Of a DNA stretch of 64,000 bases, positions 1 to 8,313 are shown piece by piece. The stretch is taken from positions 86,388 to 150,387 of the IMG/VR virus record IMGVR_UViG_3300021599_001395. The stretch is one strand, 5' to 3'. Both the position numbers and the translations under genes were made by a program. The notes beneath the pieces are model-generated. The model saw only the letters and a list, made by a program, of their open reading frames with translations. It was not told where the DNA came from and did not search any database. Source of the DNA: a virus. Position 1 is the first letter of the stretch; each line of letters starts with the position of its first letter.

Positions 1-86
1 GCGAATTTCACCACATCATTAATATTATTCAATTTACAATATTGAATGAATTCATCATCCAATATTAACGTGTTCTTCGGTTTCAT
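1..86 (-). CDS. Hypothetical protein, N-terminal part only (runs off the window)
   Basis: An open frame starts at an ATG whose complement is at 84-86 and continues to the window edge, giving 28 residues that begin MKPKNTLILDDEFIQYCKL. It overlaps the end of the upstream metallophosphoesterase gene by 32 nt in another frame, an arrangement suggesting translational coupling. The acidic LDDEF and IQYCKLNNI stretch looks like a genuine protein start. No function can be assigned from this fragment. The frame has no stop before the edge, so it is longer than seen here. Confidence 0.55.
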   Translation of the reverse strand, partial: MKPKNTLILDDEFIQYCKLNNINDVVKF

Positions 87-873
87 TTTCAATATCTTTA
101 ATGTCTTTTATTTTAAAGTGTAGAAATGGTTGTTCATTTGGTAGATCAAAAAATTCATAATTATCTTCTTCTACATCATATACACCATACCCATGATGTT
201 TCACTGTTTCACCAAAATTTTGTTGTATTAAACTACCAACCATTATTGCCTTACCACCATTAGGTAATTTGAATTGTTGTCTTTTATGTATATCTCCACA
301 TAGTAATAAATCAAGATCAACAAAATTTAATCTGTCATATGCATCTTCAAATTCAAACCCCAAATCTGTTGATAACCCCTGTATTGGTCCGTGAAATAAA
401 CCAACATAAAAATGATCCTTTTCTTTTGTGAATACAGGTCTTTGATTATGTTGATACAAAGAATATACGATCCAACTAACATTATCATCAACGTATTCAC
501 CACTATCTTTATAATATGTAATCCATTCATTTTTTAATAATTCAACAACCGGTGATATACTATCTAATCGTTGAACGTTGTTTTCCAAGAAGTCGTGGTT
601 GCCGGGTATAATAACAACTTTACCAAATTTAGTTAATTCATTTAAAAACCAACTCGTTAACATTAATTGTTCATTTGATATGTTAATCTTTTGATGTGCA
701 ATATCTCCCGTGATAACTATTCTTATATCAGAAGGTCCAATATTATCATCATACCAATCAACAACTTTTTTAGCAAGTTCATCTATCAATATTTCAAATT
801 GTCTTTTATATAGATCATGTAATTGAAATGTTCTGATATGTAAATCAGAAATATGTATAATCTTCTTTATCAT
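55..873 (-). CDS. SbcD/Mre11-like metallophosphoesterase, T4 gp47-type recombination nuclease
   Basis: The 272-aa protein shows the calcineurin-like metallophosphoesterase motifs in order: HISDLHIR near residue 7, TGDIAHQ near 56, PGNHDF near 91, LFHG near 161 and GDIHKRQ near 195. These residues bind the two catalytic metal ions. In T4, gp47 pairs with the SMC-like ATPase gp46 to resect DNA ends for recombination-dependent replication; a gp46-like partner is not in this window. It is shorter than T4 gp47 (about 340 aa), mainly at the C-terminus. Its start overlaps the stop of the upstream nuclease gene as ATGA, so the two are probably co-translated. Confidence 0.9.
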   Translation of the reverse strand: MIKKIIHISDLHIRTFQLHDLYKRQFEILIDELAKKVVDWYDDNIGPSDIRIVITGDIAHQKINISNEQLMLTSWFLNELTKFGKVVIIPGNHDFLENNVQRLDSISPVVELLKNEWITYYKDSGEYVDDNVSWIVYSLYQHNQRPVFTKEKDHFYVGLFHGPIQGLSTDLGFEFEDAYDRLNFVDLDLLLCGDIHKRQQFKLPNGGKAIMVGSLIQQNFGETVKHHGYGVYDVEEDNYEFFDLPNEQPFLHFKIKDIKDIENETEEHVNIG

Positions 874-1727
874 CTTTTAATATATTTTGTTAAATCCAAA
901 TCAAATACTTTTTTATTTACATCTTGTGGTACTTTATATTCAACAAACGTACCATCATCTTTTAATAAAACAACAACACAACCAAGTAATCTTAAATTTT
1001 CATACTTAGTTCCTTTTAACATTTTAAGGAAAAGTCTGGCATATAATGGTAATTGTAAATAATAATGACCTAACGCCGTATCGTGATAGTCTTGAAACGG
1101 TGAATATAATTTACCCGTATAATGTTGTACTTCAAAATTTTTAGGTTGATTTGTTTTCCAATCGGTAACTACCAACCCATAATCTGTTTTATCTTTATTT
1201 AACATTAACCAAAATTTATCTGGTTGTCCTGTGTAACCTAATTCATTGTCACCTAAAACCATTTCAGTATCTAATAGTATCGCACCTCTTTCGTTCATTA
1301 AATCTAAAAAATTCTTACCTGCCGAAATCATACTATCCCCTTTTTGAATTTGGTTTTCATCACATTCAAATATTGGTTGTCTAACTTCTTTATAGTTACC
1401 GTATCTTTCAACAAGTTCACTTTCTAAAATATAATGAACTCTACTACCCATATTAGTGGAAGTATTACCCGCCTCTCTCCATTGTTCCTGTAATTTTTTC
1501 GCTTCAATCGGATCACCATTACACATTCTTAAAGCGGTTCCTTCGGCATCAAATGGTTTGTAGAATTTTTTAATTAATTTAGATACAGATGGAAAATTAC
1601 TTTTTATTTTACCGTCAGTATCCACCATATAATAAATGTGTTTATCCTCCACAAATGTTAATTGTAGTTCTTTTTGTCTTTTTGAAATAACTTCTTTTAT
1701 TTCGTCAGAAATTTGTTTTAAATCCAT
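870..1727 (-). CDS. PD-(D/E)XK superfamily nuclease (RecB/Cas4-like exonuclease)
   Basis: The 285-aa protein carries the RecB-type nuclease signature: GQPDKF near residue 170 (metal-binding Asp), VVTDWKTN near 188 (the D-x-K core strand) and QLPLYA near 227 (the QxxxY motif). An upstream SRVHYILESEL segment supplies the usual helix with His and Glu. Such nucleases process DNA ends. Its position between a gp47-like nuclease and a primase fits a replication and recombination operon. No helicase or iron-sulphur cysteine cluster is visible, so it looks like a stand-alone nuclease domain. Confidence 0.82.
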   Translation of the reverse strand: MDLKQISDEIKEVISKRQKELQLTFVEDKHIYYMVDTDGKIKSNFPSVSKLIKKFYKPFDAEGTALRMCNGDPIEAKKLQEQWREAGNTSTNMGSRVHYILESELVERYGNYKEVRQPIFECDENQIQKGDSMISAGKNFLDLMNERGAILLDTEMVLGDNELGYTGQPDKFWLMLNKDKTDYGLVVTDWKTNQPKNFEVQHYTGKLYSPFQDYHDTALGHYYLQLPLYARLFLKMLKGTKYENLRLLGCVVVLLKDDGTFVEYKVPQDVNKKVFDLDLTKYIKR

Positions 1728-1728
1728 T

Positions 1729-2670
1729 TTAATCTAATTGATGTATTTTATAATCGTCTAATTTTCCTTGTAAGTCGGCAATGTCTTTGTCGCCTTCTAA
1801 TTTTATAACAAATACTTTACTAAATAATTTACCACAATTTATTCTGTGATAAAGTTTTTCTGTATCTAACCAAGCATCGGGGTCAAGTACTAAAATTATT
1901 TTTTTTGCCTTTTCATATAATAAATTAAATATTTTTTCACTCATAAATTTACCCAATAACGGAATTGAATTTGGGATAAATATACTATCAAAAACTCCTT
2001 CAACAATATAAATCGGTTCATCCCATTTTATTAAATGTTCATTCCAAACTATCGTTTCTTTTGGAACATCGGGATTTTTATATTTCAATTTTGTTTTTGA
2101 CAAATACGAACGAGCAATAAAATAATTTAGATTTTGTTCCTCATCATATGATGGTATCAATATTCTGTTTTCATAATGACCAGTATAACAAAATCCAATG
2201 TTATACTTTTCAATCATTTCATCTGTTATGTTTCTTTTTTTAAGATAACCCATTGCTTGTTTATAGTGATGAGTTAATTTTAAACCAGATGAAATATTTT
2301 TAAATGGTACGAATTCTTTTGGTAATCTTACTTTTTTATATGTTCTATTTTTAAAATCCTCAACTTCTTCTGGTTTTAACAATTGATATTTTTTCAATTG
2401 TTTTGGTGTTCCGAATTTTTTAATAAGTTTATATATTGATCCGTGTGTTTCATGGGTTTCACAACAAACCCAACATTTATAAACTGAATATTTGTAATTA
2501 ACCTCTAAGTTACCTTTACCGTCACCAGAATCCAAACCTTTAACATCGTATGAACAAACAGGACAGTCAAAGGACATTTGGTATCTGTAATCATTGTGTG
2601 ATCTACATTCACCAAGAATATCTTCTAATATCTCTATTATCGGTTCGTATTGTACTTCTTGTTCGGTCAT
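1729..2670 (-). CDS. DnaG-type DNA primase with zinc-binding and TOPRIM domains
   Basis: Taken from the ATG at 2668-2670 the product is 313 aa and starts MTEQEVQYEP. A longer frame exists upstream, but its first 23 codons would translate the terminator hairpin, so it is rejected. The N-terminus has a zinc ribbon, CPVC and CWVCCETH separated by about 30 residues. The TOPRIM-like domain shows PIYIVEGVFDS (the catalytic Glu motif) and ILVLDPDAW (the Asp-rich motif). It would make RNA primers for lagging-strand synthesis with the gp41-like helicase encoded at 35-36 kb. It is smaller than bacterial DnaG and lacks an obvious C-terminal helicase-binding domain. Confidence 0.85.
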   Translation of the reverse strand: MTEQEVQYEPIIEILEDILGECRSHNDYRYQMSFDCPVCSYDVKGLDSGDGKGNLEVNYKYSVYKCWVCCETHETHGSIYKLIKKFGTPKQLKKYQLLKPEEVEDFKNRTYKKVRLPKEFVPFKNISSGLKLTHHYKQAMGYLKKRNITDEMIEKYNIGFCYTGHYENRILIPSYDEEQNLNYFIARSYLSKTKLKYKNPDVPKETIVWNEHLIKWDEPIYIVEGVFDSIFIPNSIPLLGKFMSEKIFNLLYEKAKKIILVLDPDAWLDTEKLYHRINCGKLFSKVFVIKLEGDKDIADLQGKLDDYKIHQLD

Positions 2671-2697
2671 TGTCAAATGATAAGAAAAAAAAGTGAT

Positions 2698-2732
2698 AAA
2701 AAAAAATCCCCCGGAGACACCAACTCCGAGGG
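2698..2732 (-). terminator. Rho-independent terminator just upstream of the primase gene
   Basis: On the minus strand a 10-bp stem (CCCTCGGAG against CTCCGGGGG plus a closing A-T, one G-U wobble) with a 7-nt loop is followed by eight T. This is a strong intrinsic terminator. It sits only about 28 nt before the primase start, so primase transcription must pass through it or start within it; attenuation is possible. Confidence 0.8.
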
Positions 2733-2763
2733 ATACCAACCAACATGTATTTCTACATGCCCC
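2698..2763 (-). ncRNA. Candidate small structured RNA ending in the terminator
   Basis: Read on the minus strand, a TATTTATA promoter-like motif is followed within about 10 nt by GACGGGG, then a perfect GAAA-tetraloop hairpin CATGTAGAAATACATG (2743-2758), a GT-rich linker, and the terminator hairpin with its T-tract. There is no convincing ORF. The unit would be roughly 65-75 nt. It could be a free small RNA or a 5' leader/attenuator of the primase gene. The RNA family is not recognised. Confidence 0.45.
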
Positions 2764-2768
2764 GTCTA

Positions 2769-2776
2769 TATAAATA
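2769..2776 (-). promoter_or_regulatory. TATTTATA motif before the candidate small RNA
   Basis: The same AT-rich octamer seen upstream of the structural genes lies immediately before the small-RNA candidate, where no start codon follows. This favours a transcriptional over a translational role for the motif. Confidence 0.35.
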
Positions 2777-2821
2777 TAGTTGAATAATTATAAAATGTAA
2801 AATTTAAGTTGCCGGATTTTT

Positions 2822-2905
2822 TTAAAAATTTAATATTGCTCTATTAACACCTATTTTCATTGTTAATTCAGTTGGATTATCTGAACTATAATCTAATTCA
2901 CCCAT
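2822..2905 (-). CDS. 27-aa ORF matching the C-terminus of the tail tube protein (probable gene remnant)
   Basis: The ORF starts at ATG 2903-2905, two bases past the TAG of the RuvC-like gene, and is too short for routine gene calling. Its residues GELDYSSDNPTELTMK then IGVNRAILNF align without gaps to the last 26 residues of the tail tube protein in this window (GSLDYKQDEIASIDCG then LRPDRCILVY): G, LDY, D and R-x-IL coincide. The frame is closed by a stop about 12 nt upstream of the ATG. It is most likely the remaining tail end of a tube-like paralogue whose front has been lost. Confidence 0.5.
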   Translation of the reverse strand: MGELDYSSDNPTELTMKIGVNRAILNF

Positions 2906-2906
2906 A

Positions 2907-3512
2907 CTAATTTTTTTCTAATTTAATCATGTTAACATAACCAATAACAGCAGTTGCGGCATCACTCATATCAAAGTTTTCTTTCTTTAATTTGTTATTT
3001 TTATCATATAACCACTTAACATCTGCACAAACCGCATTTACATGTTCCCAAATTACTTGTTTTTTATCAATGTCTTTTGGATAACCACCAAACAAAACAT
3101 TTTTACCTTTGTCATTTTTATTAACTAAATCAGGAAATGCAAATTTTCTTGCATTATATGTTGATATAAAGGTGGGCACAATTCCCAAAGTATCATAAAC
3201 TATTTTACAAATCATTGTATTATACCTCAATAAAGTCTGAACGGTATAAATGTTATTTGAATTTAACAATGGTTCTTCGATGATTACACGAAGGATACCC
3301 ATATCTTTATAATTCTCGATATGTTTTTTGAAGGCATCCGCCTTCTTCAATAATTCCTCAAGTTTGTCTTCAGGTTGAGGTTTTATTTTTGGAGAAAAGT
3401 GTGTTAATTCCAATAATTTAGAACCAGTTAAATCAAATAACGCAAATCCAATTGTCTTTGTTGATATATCCAAACCTAATATCTTTGGACTATTCTTTAA
3501 TTTTATACTCAT
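2907..3512 (-). CDS. RuvC-like Holliday junction resolvase (RNase H fold)
   Basis: The 201-aa protein has the acidic residues of the RuvC/RNase H fold: D15 in ILGLDISTKTIGFAL, the Glu pair 79-80 in RVIIEEPLL, and D181 and D184 in FDMSDAATAVIGY near the C-terminus. Such enzymes cut four-way junctions to resolve recombination intermediates before packaging. The T4 resolvase, endonuclease VII, is a different family, so this phage uses a bacterial-type fold for the role. It is a single gene with its own short leader; the 27-aa remnant follows directly. Confidence 0.83.
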   Translation of the reverse strand: MSIKLKNSPKILGLDISTKTIGFALFDLTGSKLLELTHFSPKIKPQPEDKLEELLKKADAFKKHIENYKDMGILRVIIEEPLLNSNNIYTVQTLLRYNTMICKIVYDTLGIVPTFISTYNARKFAFPDLVNKNDKGKNVLFGGYPKDIDKKQVIWEHVNAVCADVKWLYDKNNKLKKENFDMSDAATAVIGYVNMIKLEKN

Positions 3513-3550
3513 AAAAGAATATATACGTGATATTTTTAAAAATGTAAAGT

Positions 3551-5656
3551 TTAGAAGTCTATTTTGATTGCAAAAACTTGTGTTCCTCTTCTAACAATTG
3601 GTTTCGCTGATTTAGCAACAACCAAGGCTTCTTTATTACTATCTAAAAGAGCAATCTCAGTTATCTTTTTATCTTCACCAGCAACATATGTTGGGTTCTG
3701 TGTTTCGGTAAATTGTGTACTTGGTAAGTTAACCAAAAAATTCATAACCTCAATGTCACTTGATCTAACAACTTTTATACTTCCAGGAAACGGTTGTTCA
3801 TCACCAAACTTTGGTTGCGTTGATGGTTCATGTACAATGTAACCATTACCAAAATAATTGTCTATCACATATTGTGTTCCGCTGTTATATTTTGAAAAAT
3901 TAACAATAAATGAAATGTCTCTTAAATTTACGGGGCCAAGAAAATTAACTCCGTTACCTCCCGCTTCTGTTGTAAAATCAATTTCAATCCAATCATCAGG
4001 TACGGGTCTTTGACCTGTTTTTGTTATTTGTACTAAAATTTTAAACTCAGTACCAACGAATCCATCAACAACATTTGGAAGAGTTGTTTTCATATAACTA
4101 AATGCGGTGGTATCGAATTTAACAACTAAACTTGTTGGTATTGTTGTGCCCTGTATTTTTGAATAATAATTACAAGGTAAACCATTTAAACCTTTATCTG
4201 AATTGGTAAAAGTATATGTCACCCATATTGTTTGATCTGTTGATCCTGTTAAAACTGAATTTGGTGCTGTGGTGTCACTTGGTACCAAATATAATTTTGG
4301 TGCATCTAAAGTATATCTTCTATTGCTTCTGTAATCTAATAAAGCAACTAATTCTTGGTCATCAAAAATTATTGTTTTTTTAGTGTAAAAAACTTTACCA
4401 ACTCTATTATTTTGTTCATCAAGTAAGTATCTATATGGTATATTTGAATTACCATTTAAGATTGGTGATGGTGTCGTGATTTCATAATCAACTGTATCCA
4501 TATTAAATAACGCTCCAACAACATTACTTGTATTTCTATGGTAACAAATAAATGGTATAAATACTTGGAAGTATTCTAAATCAGTTAATGGTAAACCATT
4601 TTCATCTTCTAATATTGAATCATTAACATTGTTATTGGTACTTAAATAATCATCATATTTAAAGAATCTTTCAGGATCAAATCTTATATCACCTAACTCT
4701 GAATAATGTATAACCGCCAATACCCTTTGTTCTTCAGGTGTCACGGTTATTGATTCACCAAAAGAATTTTTGTACGATGTGGTATTATTAATGGTTTGTC
4801 CGGATGATGTTGTGTATCCTAAAAATTGTTTTGTTGATATGTGTTGATTACTTGTGAAACCTGTTAAGTTTATGTTTGTTAAACCACTATAACCTATAGG
4901 ATTCTCATTCCACACAACATTTAATGTCCACGGATCGTGTTGATCCATTGGATCAATTGGTTGTGGTAAACATATCGGTGCAACACTAGTTGATGGTGGA
5001 AATTCTATTTGACATTTATTACAAACAACTTGTGCAAAACCTGTTAAAGTTGATAAGTCTGGTGTGGGTCTATCAAGATATATTGTATTTCCACTAATAC
5101 TTAAAACTTTATAAATTAAACTATTTGATTGTCCGGTTATTATTGGAACATTTGGATCGGTCCCACCAAACTGATCGAATACCAACGTAATATATTCACA
5201 AGTTTGAAATGTATCTCCAGATAAAACATCAATAGAAGAAGAACCATTAATTGTGGATATATCGATTCTATCCGTCACACACATTACCTTTGTTCCTATA
5301 CAATCAATATCATCATATTCAATATATTGTGAAACAAATCCCGCGGGACCCATCGGATTTCTTAAAATGTCAGTATATGAATTTTGAACAGGGACCCCAT
5401 AGGTTGTTGTTGTTACTGTTGTGTCTATTTTGTATGGATATTTAACAACTGTTTCTTTATCGTGTGGGGCAAAAACTTTTTGAAATGGTTTTTTAAAAGT
5501 ACCATCTAAATTTGTAAATGGTGCACTATAATCATATTCGGAATCACCAATTTGGAAATATGAAATTACAAAATTTCCCTTAGCGATTGAATTTCTACCT
5601 TTTTTTGTTACTCTGGCCGATAAAAACTCAGAGTTATTTTCTGTTAAAAAGCTCAT
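3551..5656 (-). CDS. Putative virion structural protein, 701 aa
   Basis: The protein begins MSFLTENNSEFLSARVTKKG and continues with an ISYFQIGDSEYDY segment. I associate this N-terminal pattern with tail or baseplate-linked structural proteins of T4-like phages, but a precise role is not known to me. The body is beta-rich with many Gly, Thr and Asn, a Cys pair in QVVCNKCQIEF, and no enzymatic motif. The C-terminus ends with KITEIALLDSNKEALVVAKS, which resembles the closing part of tail-fibre-like proteins. It starts a run of tail-associated genes and carries the TATTTATTA motif a few bases upstream of its ATG. Confidence 0.6.
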   Translation of the reverse strand: MSFLTENNSEFLSARVTKKGRNSIAKGNFVISYFQIGDSEYDYSAPFTNLDGTFKKPFQKVFAPHDKETVVKYPYKIDTTVTTTTYGVPVQNSYTDILRNPMGPAGFVSQYIEYDDIDCIGTKVMCVTDRIDISTINGSSSIDVLSGDTFQTCEYITLVFDQFGGTDPNVPIITGQSNSLIYKVLSISGNTIYLDRPTPDLSTLTGFAQVVCNKCQIEFPPSTSVAPICLPQPIDPMDQHDPWTLNVVWNENPIGYSGLTNINLTGFTSNQHISTKQFLGYTTSSGQTINNTTSYKNSFGESITVTPEEQRVLAVIHYSELGDIRFDPERFFKYDDYLSTNNNVNDSILEDENGLPLTDLEYFQVFIPFICYHRNTSNVVGALFNMDTVDYEITTPSPILNGNSNIPYRYLLDEQNNRVGKVFYTKKTIIFDDQELVALLDYRSNRRYTLDAPKLYLVPSDTTAPNSVLTGSTDQTIWVTYTFTNSDKGLNGLPCNYYSKIQGTTIPTSLVVKFDTTAFSYMKTTLPNVVDGFVGTEFKILVQITKTGQRPVPDDWIEIDFTTEAGGNGVNFLGPVNLRDISFIVNFSKYNSGTQYVIDNYFGNGYIVHEPSTQPKFGDEQPFPGSIKVVRSSDIEVMNFLVNLPSTQFTETQNPTYVAGEDKKITEIALLDSNKEALVVAKSAKPIVRRGTQVFAIKIDF

Positions 5657-5660
5657 ACAT

Positions 5661-5669
5661 TAATAAATA
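5661..5669 (-). promoter_or_regulatory. TATTTATTA motif upstream of the 701-aa structural gene
   Basis: The motif ends 4 nt before the start codon. Such tight spacing would give a nearly leaderless mRNA if it is a -10 element. Confidence 0.35.
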
Positions 5670-5683
5670 CATTTATTTTTATT

Positions 5684-6496
5684 TTACATTCCCGTACATT
5701 GGTTTAATCCATAAATTTTGTAATTATTCGTACCAATAGTAATTATTTGTGGATTTGTTGTTAATCCAATTCCATTTACAGCCAAATTAATTACTCTTAA
5801 ACTAGCAACACCGATTTCACTAACACCTGTACTATCAGTCGCCGATGTGTTTCCGGCAGGTAATAATAAACTAGGTAAGGTCGCGTTTCCACTTACAAAT
5901 GTTGTACACGTCGGATCACTAAATCTTCTAATGACAAAATCGAAATCTAATAAATCTAAAGTCGTCCCCGCAATCACATTGACTGTTCCATTAATAAATC
6001 CAGAACCATCACTTTCACCAAATGCAACAATTTCAGCGGTTATTCCGGTTGGTGTTGGTGTACTAGTTGGTGTTGGTGTACTAGTTGGTGTAGGTGTACT
6101 AGTAGGAGTTGGAGTGCTAGTCGATGTAGGTGTTGGTGTACTAGTAGGAGTTGGTGTACTAGTTGGTGTTGGTGTTACGATGGGTAGTGAACTGCAAAGT
6201 GACAAATTAAATGCTAATTTATTTAGTGAGTTAATTATCAGATCTGCATAATATGATGGTGTTGACGCCGCCAAAGTATTTAATTCATAATTAATGTTAT
6301 TTCTTCCAGATAAACCATATGTTGATCCAGTATATAGTGTTGATAAGGATGTATCACCACTAACAGCCTGAATAAATGAACCATACTCGGTACTTCCAAT
6401 AACCCTAAATATGGTTGCAAAATATCTCCCAAATGGTAATTGATTTAATGTACTGGTTAAAGCAACCATATCTTTGATCATATAAGACAGAATCAT
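5684..6496 (-). CDS. Tail protein C-terminal half with PTPTST linker (downstream part of a split vWA gene)
   Basis: The frame gives 270 residues. The first 100 (from DMVALTSTLNQLPFGRYFAT) look like the second half of a von Willebrand A-like domain. A Thr-Pro linker of PTPTST units follows (about 107-149) and then a beta-rich C-terminal domain with a few Cys. It overlaps the upstream gene by 92 nt in the +1 frame. The upstream protein carries the MIDAS motif but stops after YDQRYGCF, so the two ORFs look like halves of one gene broken by an internal deletion with a frameshift. The ATG at 6494-6496 may not be a natural start. Confidence 0.6.
   Translation of the reverse strand: MILSYMIKDMVALTSTLNQLPFGRYFATIFRVIGSTEYGSFIQAVSGDTSLSTLYTGSTYGLSGRNNINYELNTLAASTPSYYADLIINSLNKLAFNLSLCSSLPIVTPTPTSTPTPTSTPTPTSTSTPTPTSTPTPTSTPTPTSTPTPTGITAEIVAFGESDGSGFINGTVNVIAGTTLDLLDFDFVIRRFSDPTCTTFVSGNATLPSLLLPAGNTSATDSTGVSEIGVASLRVINLAVNGIGLTTNPQIITIGTNNYKIYGLNQCTGM
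6048..6175 (-). repeat. 18-bp-type tandem repeat encoding PTPTST units (copy 1 of 4 loci)
   Basis: About seven degenerate 18-bp units, each containing CTAG flanked by GGTGT-type triplets on the plus strand, encode a Pro-Thr-Ser linker. Near-identical arrays occur in three other tail genes of this window. Confidence 0.85.
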
Positions 6497-7595
6497 TATT
6501 AAAATAAGGTAATAAACATGGTTTTAATATTCCACTGTTCATATTGATTAATGGAGATAATGTTGAATTCATCGATCCGGATGAATCAAAATAAATATTT
6601 ATTTCCGTATTTTCATCTATTTCTGGTATGGTCAATTCATAAGTAAAATCACAAGGTAATGTTGTTCCTGTTACTTGAATATCACATGATGGTGGACATT
6701 CCTCAAATCTACTTGAAAAAATATCACCAACATTGGATGTGATTGCAGACCACATATACGTTGGTGGATTACTTACAGGATAATCAACATCATATGATAA
6801 AATAGAATGTAATGTACCATTACCAATATCATCTCTTACTTCCCATCTATTATTAGATTCATTCCAAAATACATAATAATCATCACAACATATTTGATAA
6901 TATGGTCTTTCATTGTAAACACCCATTGGATAATATAGTGTTGTATTATATTCTGTATCTGAACTATAACATAAATGATTAAAGCATACGGGGCATCCAA
7001 TAAAAACAACCCTTACTTGAAATCCACCTTGTTTTTTTGGATCAGTTAATGTATTATTTTTTATACTACCGTCCCCATGTTCAAGAAAAATATAAACAGG
7101 TTTGTGTGTTGGACTAAAATTTTTAAATTCATAAATAAACCCAGTAGATGGATTTGTTGTTGCCGTTGTTACAAATGTTGAAGCCGAAATTTCATATGTG
7201 AAACCTGTATATATACGATAACTATTTGGTACACCGTTAACGACAGATGAATGATTACCAAAATTTGTTGCACCTGAAACCAAATCATATATTGTAACAC
7301 TACTATTAGTACAACTACCTGTGGTACTAACATCAAGATAAAAATCTACAGTATCATAACATTCATAAACCTTACTATCATTAGTATATATTGTAGTTAT
7401 TGTTGATGTACCATCAACAATATCCGTTACTTTTATAAAGTACCTCGTATCAAATTCCAAATTTGTTATAACAACAGATGATGTTAGGCTTGGAAATGCC
7501 CCAAAAAACACATATGAACTTGATGACCCTCCACTATATTCTACAATAAAGTTATGTGGTATTTGTAAATTATATAACCTAACATTTAAACCCAT
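6405..7595 (-). CDS. Tail protein with fibronectin-like start, WNxxxxRWE module and vWA MIDAS motif (upstream part of split gene)
   Basis: This 396-aa product has a beta-rich N-terminal domain, a Cys-containing middle, and a module with YYVFWNESNNRWEVRDD that is repeated in other proteins here. Near the C-terminus EINIYFDSSGSMNSTLSPL carries the DxSxS metal-ion site of von Willebrand A domains, which mediate protein-protein adhesion. The domain is cut short: after NNDSVLYDQRYGCF the frame reads on into an unlikely tail and stops, while the rest of the domain continues in the next ORF in the +1 frame. I read the pair as one disrupted gene. A fibre or adhesin role is inferred from the domains and position. 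Confidence 0.6.
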   Translation of the reverse strand: MGLNVRLYNLQIPHNFIVEYSGGSSSSYVFFGAFPSLTSSVVITNLEFDTRYFIKVTDIVDGTSTITTIYTNDSKVYECYDTVDFYLDVSTTGSCTNSSVTIYDLVSGATNFGNHSSVVNGVPNSYRIYTGFTYEISASTFVTTATTNPSTGFIYEFKNFSPTHKPVYIFLEHGDGSIKNNTLTDPKKQGGFQVRVVFIGCPVCFNHLCYSSDTEYNTTLYYPMGVYNERPYYQICCDDYYVFWNESNNRWEVRDDIGNGTLHSILSYDVDYPVSNPPTYMWSAITSNVGDIFSSRFEECPPSCDIQVTGTTLPCDFTYELTIPEIDENTEINIYFDSSGSMNSTLSPLINMNSGILKPCLLPYFNNDSVLYDQRYGCFNQYIKSITIWEIFCNHI

Positions 7596-7599
7596 GATA

Positions 7600-7608
7600 T
7601 AATAAATA
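7600..7608 (-). promoter_or_regulatory. TATTTATTA motif upstream of the vWA tail gene
   Basis: The motif ends 4 nt before the ATG, the same arrangement as at 5661-5669. Confidence 0.35.
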
Positions 7609-7635
7609 TAAATTGTTTATTTTTAATAATAAAGT

Positions 7636-8301
7636 TTATGGAACCGCAGCACTTGATGTTAATCCTACTGCTTCGGCATATTTTAACCAAGTTTCAACTC
7701 CTGCAAATTTTTCATTTTGACAATCATATATCATTCCTTTATCAAGTAATTTTAATAAAAATAATCCTCTAAAATTTTCACTTTTGGTATCCAGATAATC
7801 AAGTAAACATTTTATAGAAATATTACCTAATAATACTACACCTTTATCTAAAATCACTTTAGTGGTATTATATCCAAATTCAGAAATAATTCTATTTAAT
7901 ACTGTATTAAAATCTAAATATGGGCAATCATTTACTATATTTATACAATTCTGAAATGGTGGATCTCCCGTTGCACCTAAAGAATTTAAAAGTATGTCAT
8001 AAGAATTAATATTACCATAAGCACTAATACAACAAGTTAAACCACTTACTGGACATGTACCATCATATGTTAAACTAACCGCTTCCGCATATTTCAAAAA
8101 AGTTTCAATCGACGCAAATACTGTGGTACCCGATAGATCACATTCATCACAACATATAGTTTGAGTATATGCTGATGTAGAAAATCCTTCATCTAATAAT
8201 TCATCCCAAGTACTTAAAACATCATCATCGGTAGGTGATGGTGAATTATCTTCACAATAATTTATCAAAAATTCAAGAATATTATATTTTCTATTACTCA
8301 T
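7636..8301 (-). CDS. Hypothetical Cys-containing tail-region protein with an internal repeat, 221 aa
   Basis: The function is not recognised. The protein has a visible internal duplication: VFASIETFLKYAEAVSLT near residue 62 and KFAGVETWLKYAEAVGLT near residue 199. Each follows a Cys-containing strand (CCDECDLSG and YDCQNE). The spaced cysteines (CC, CPVSGLTCC, CINIVNDCP) resemble those of neighbouring tail proteins. It lies inside the tail-fibre block, so it is probably a virion or tail-assembly component. Composition matches its neighbours, with no sign of foreign origin. Confidence 0.55.
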   Translation of the reverse strand: MSNRKYNILEFLINYCEDNSPSPTDDDVLSTWDELLDEGFSTSAYTQTICCDECDLSGTTVFASIETFLKYAEAVSLTYDGTCPVSGLTCCISAYGNINSYDILLNSLGATGDPPFQNCINIVNDCPYLDFNTVLNRIISEFGYNTTKVILDKGVVLLGNISIKCLLDYLDTKSENFRGLFLLKLLDKGMIYDCQNEKFAGVETWLKYAEAVGLTSSAAVP

Positions 8302-8313
8302 ATATAATTATTT

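Noticed and set aside
2671-2739. Longer primase start beginning MVSLGVG
   Set aside because: These codons come from the terminator stem-loop and T-tract; the shorter start fits the family better.
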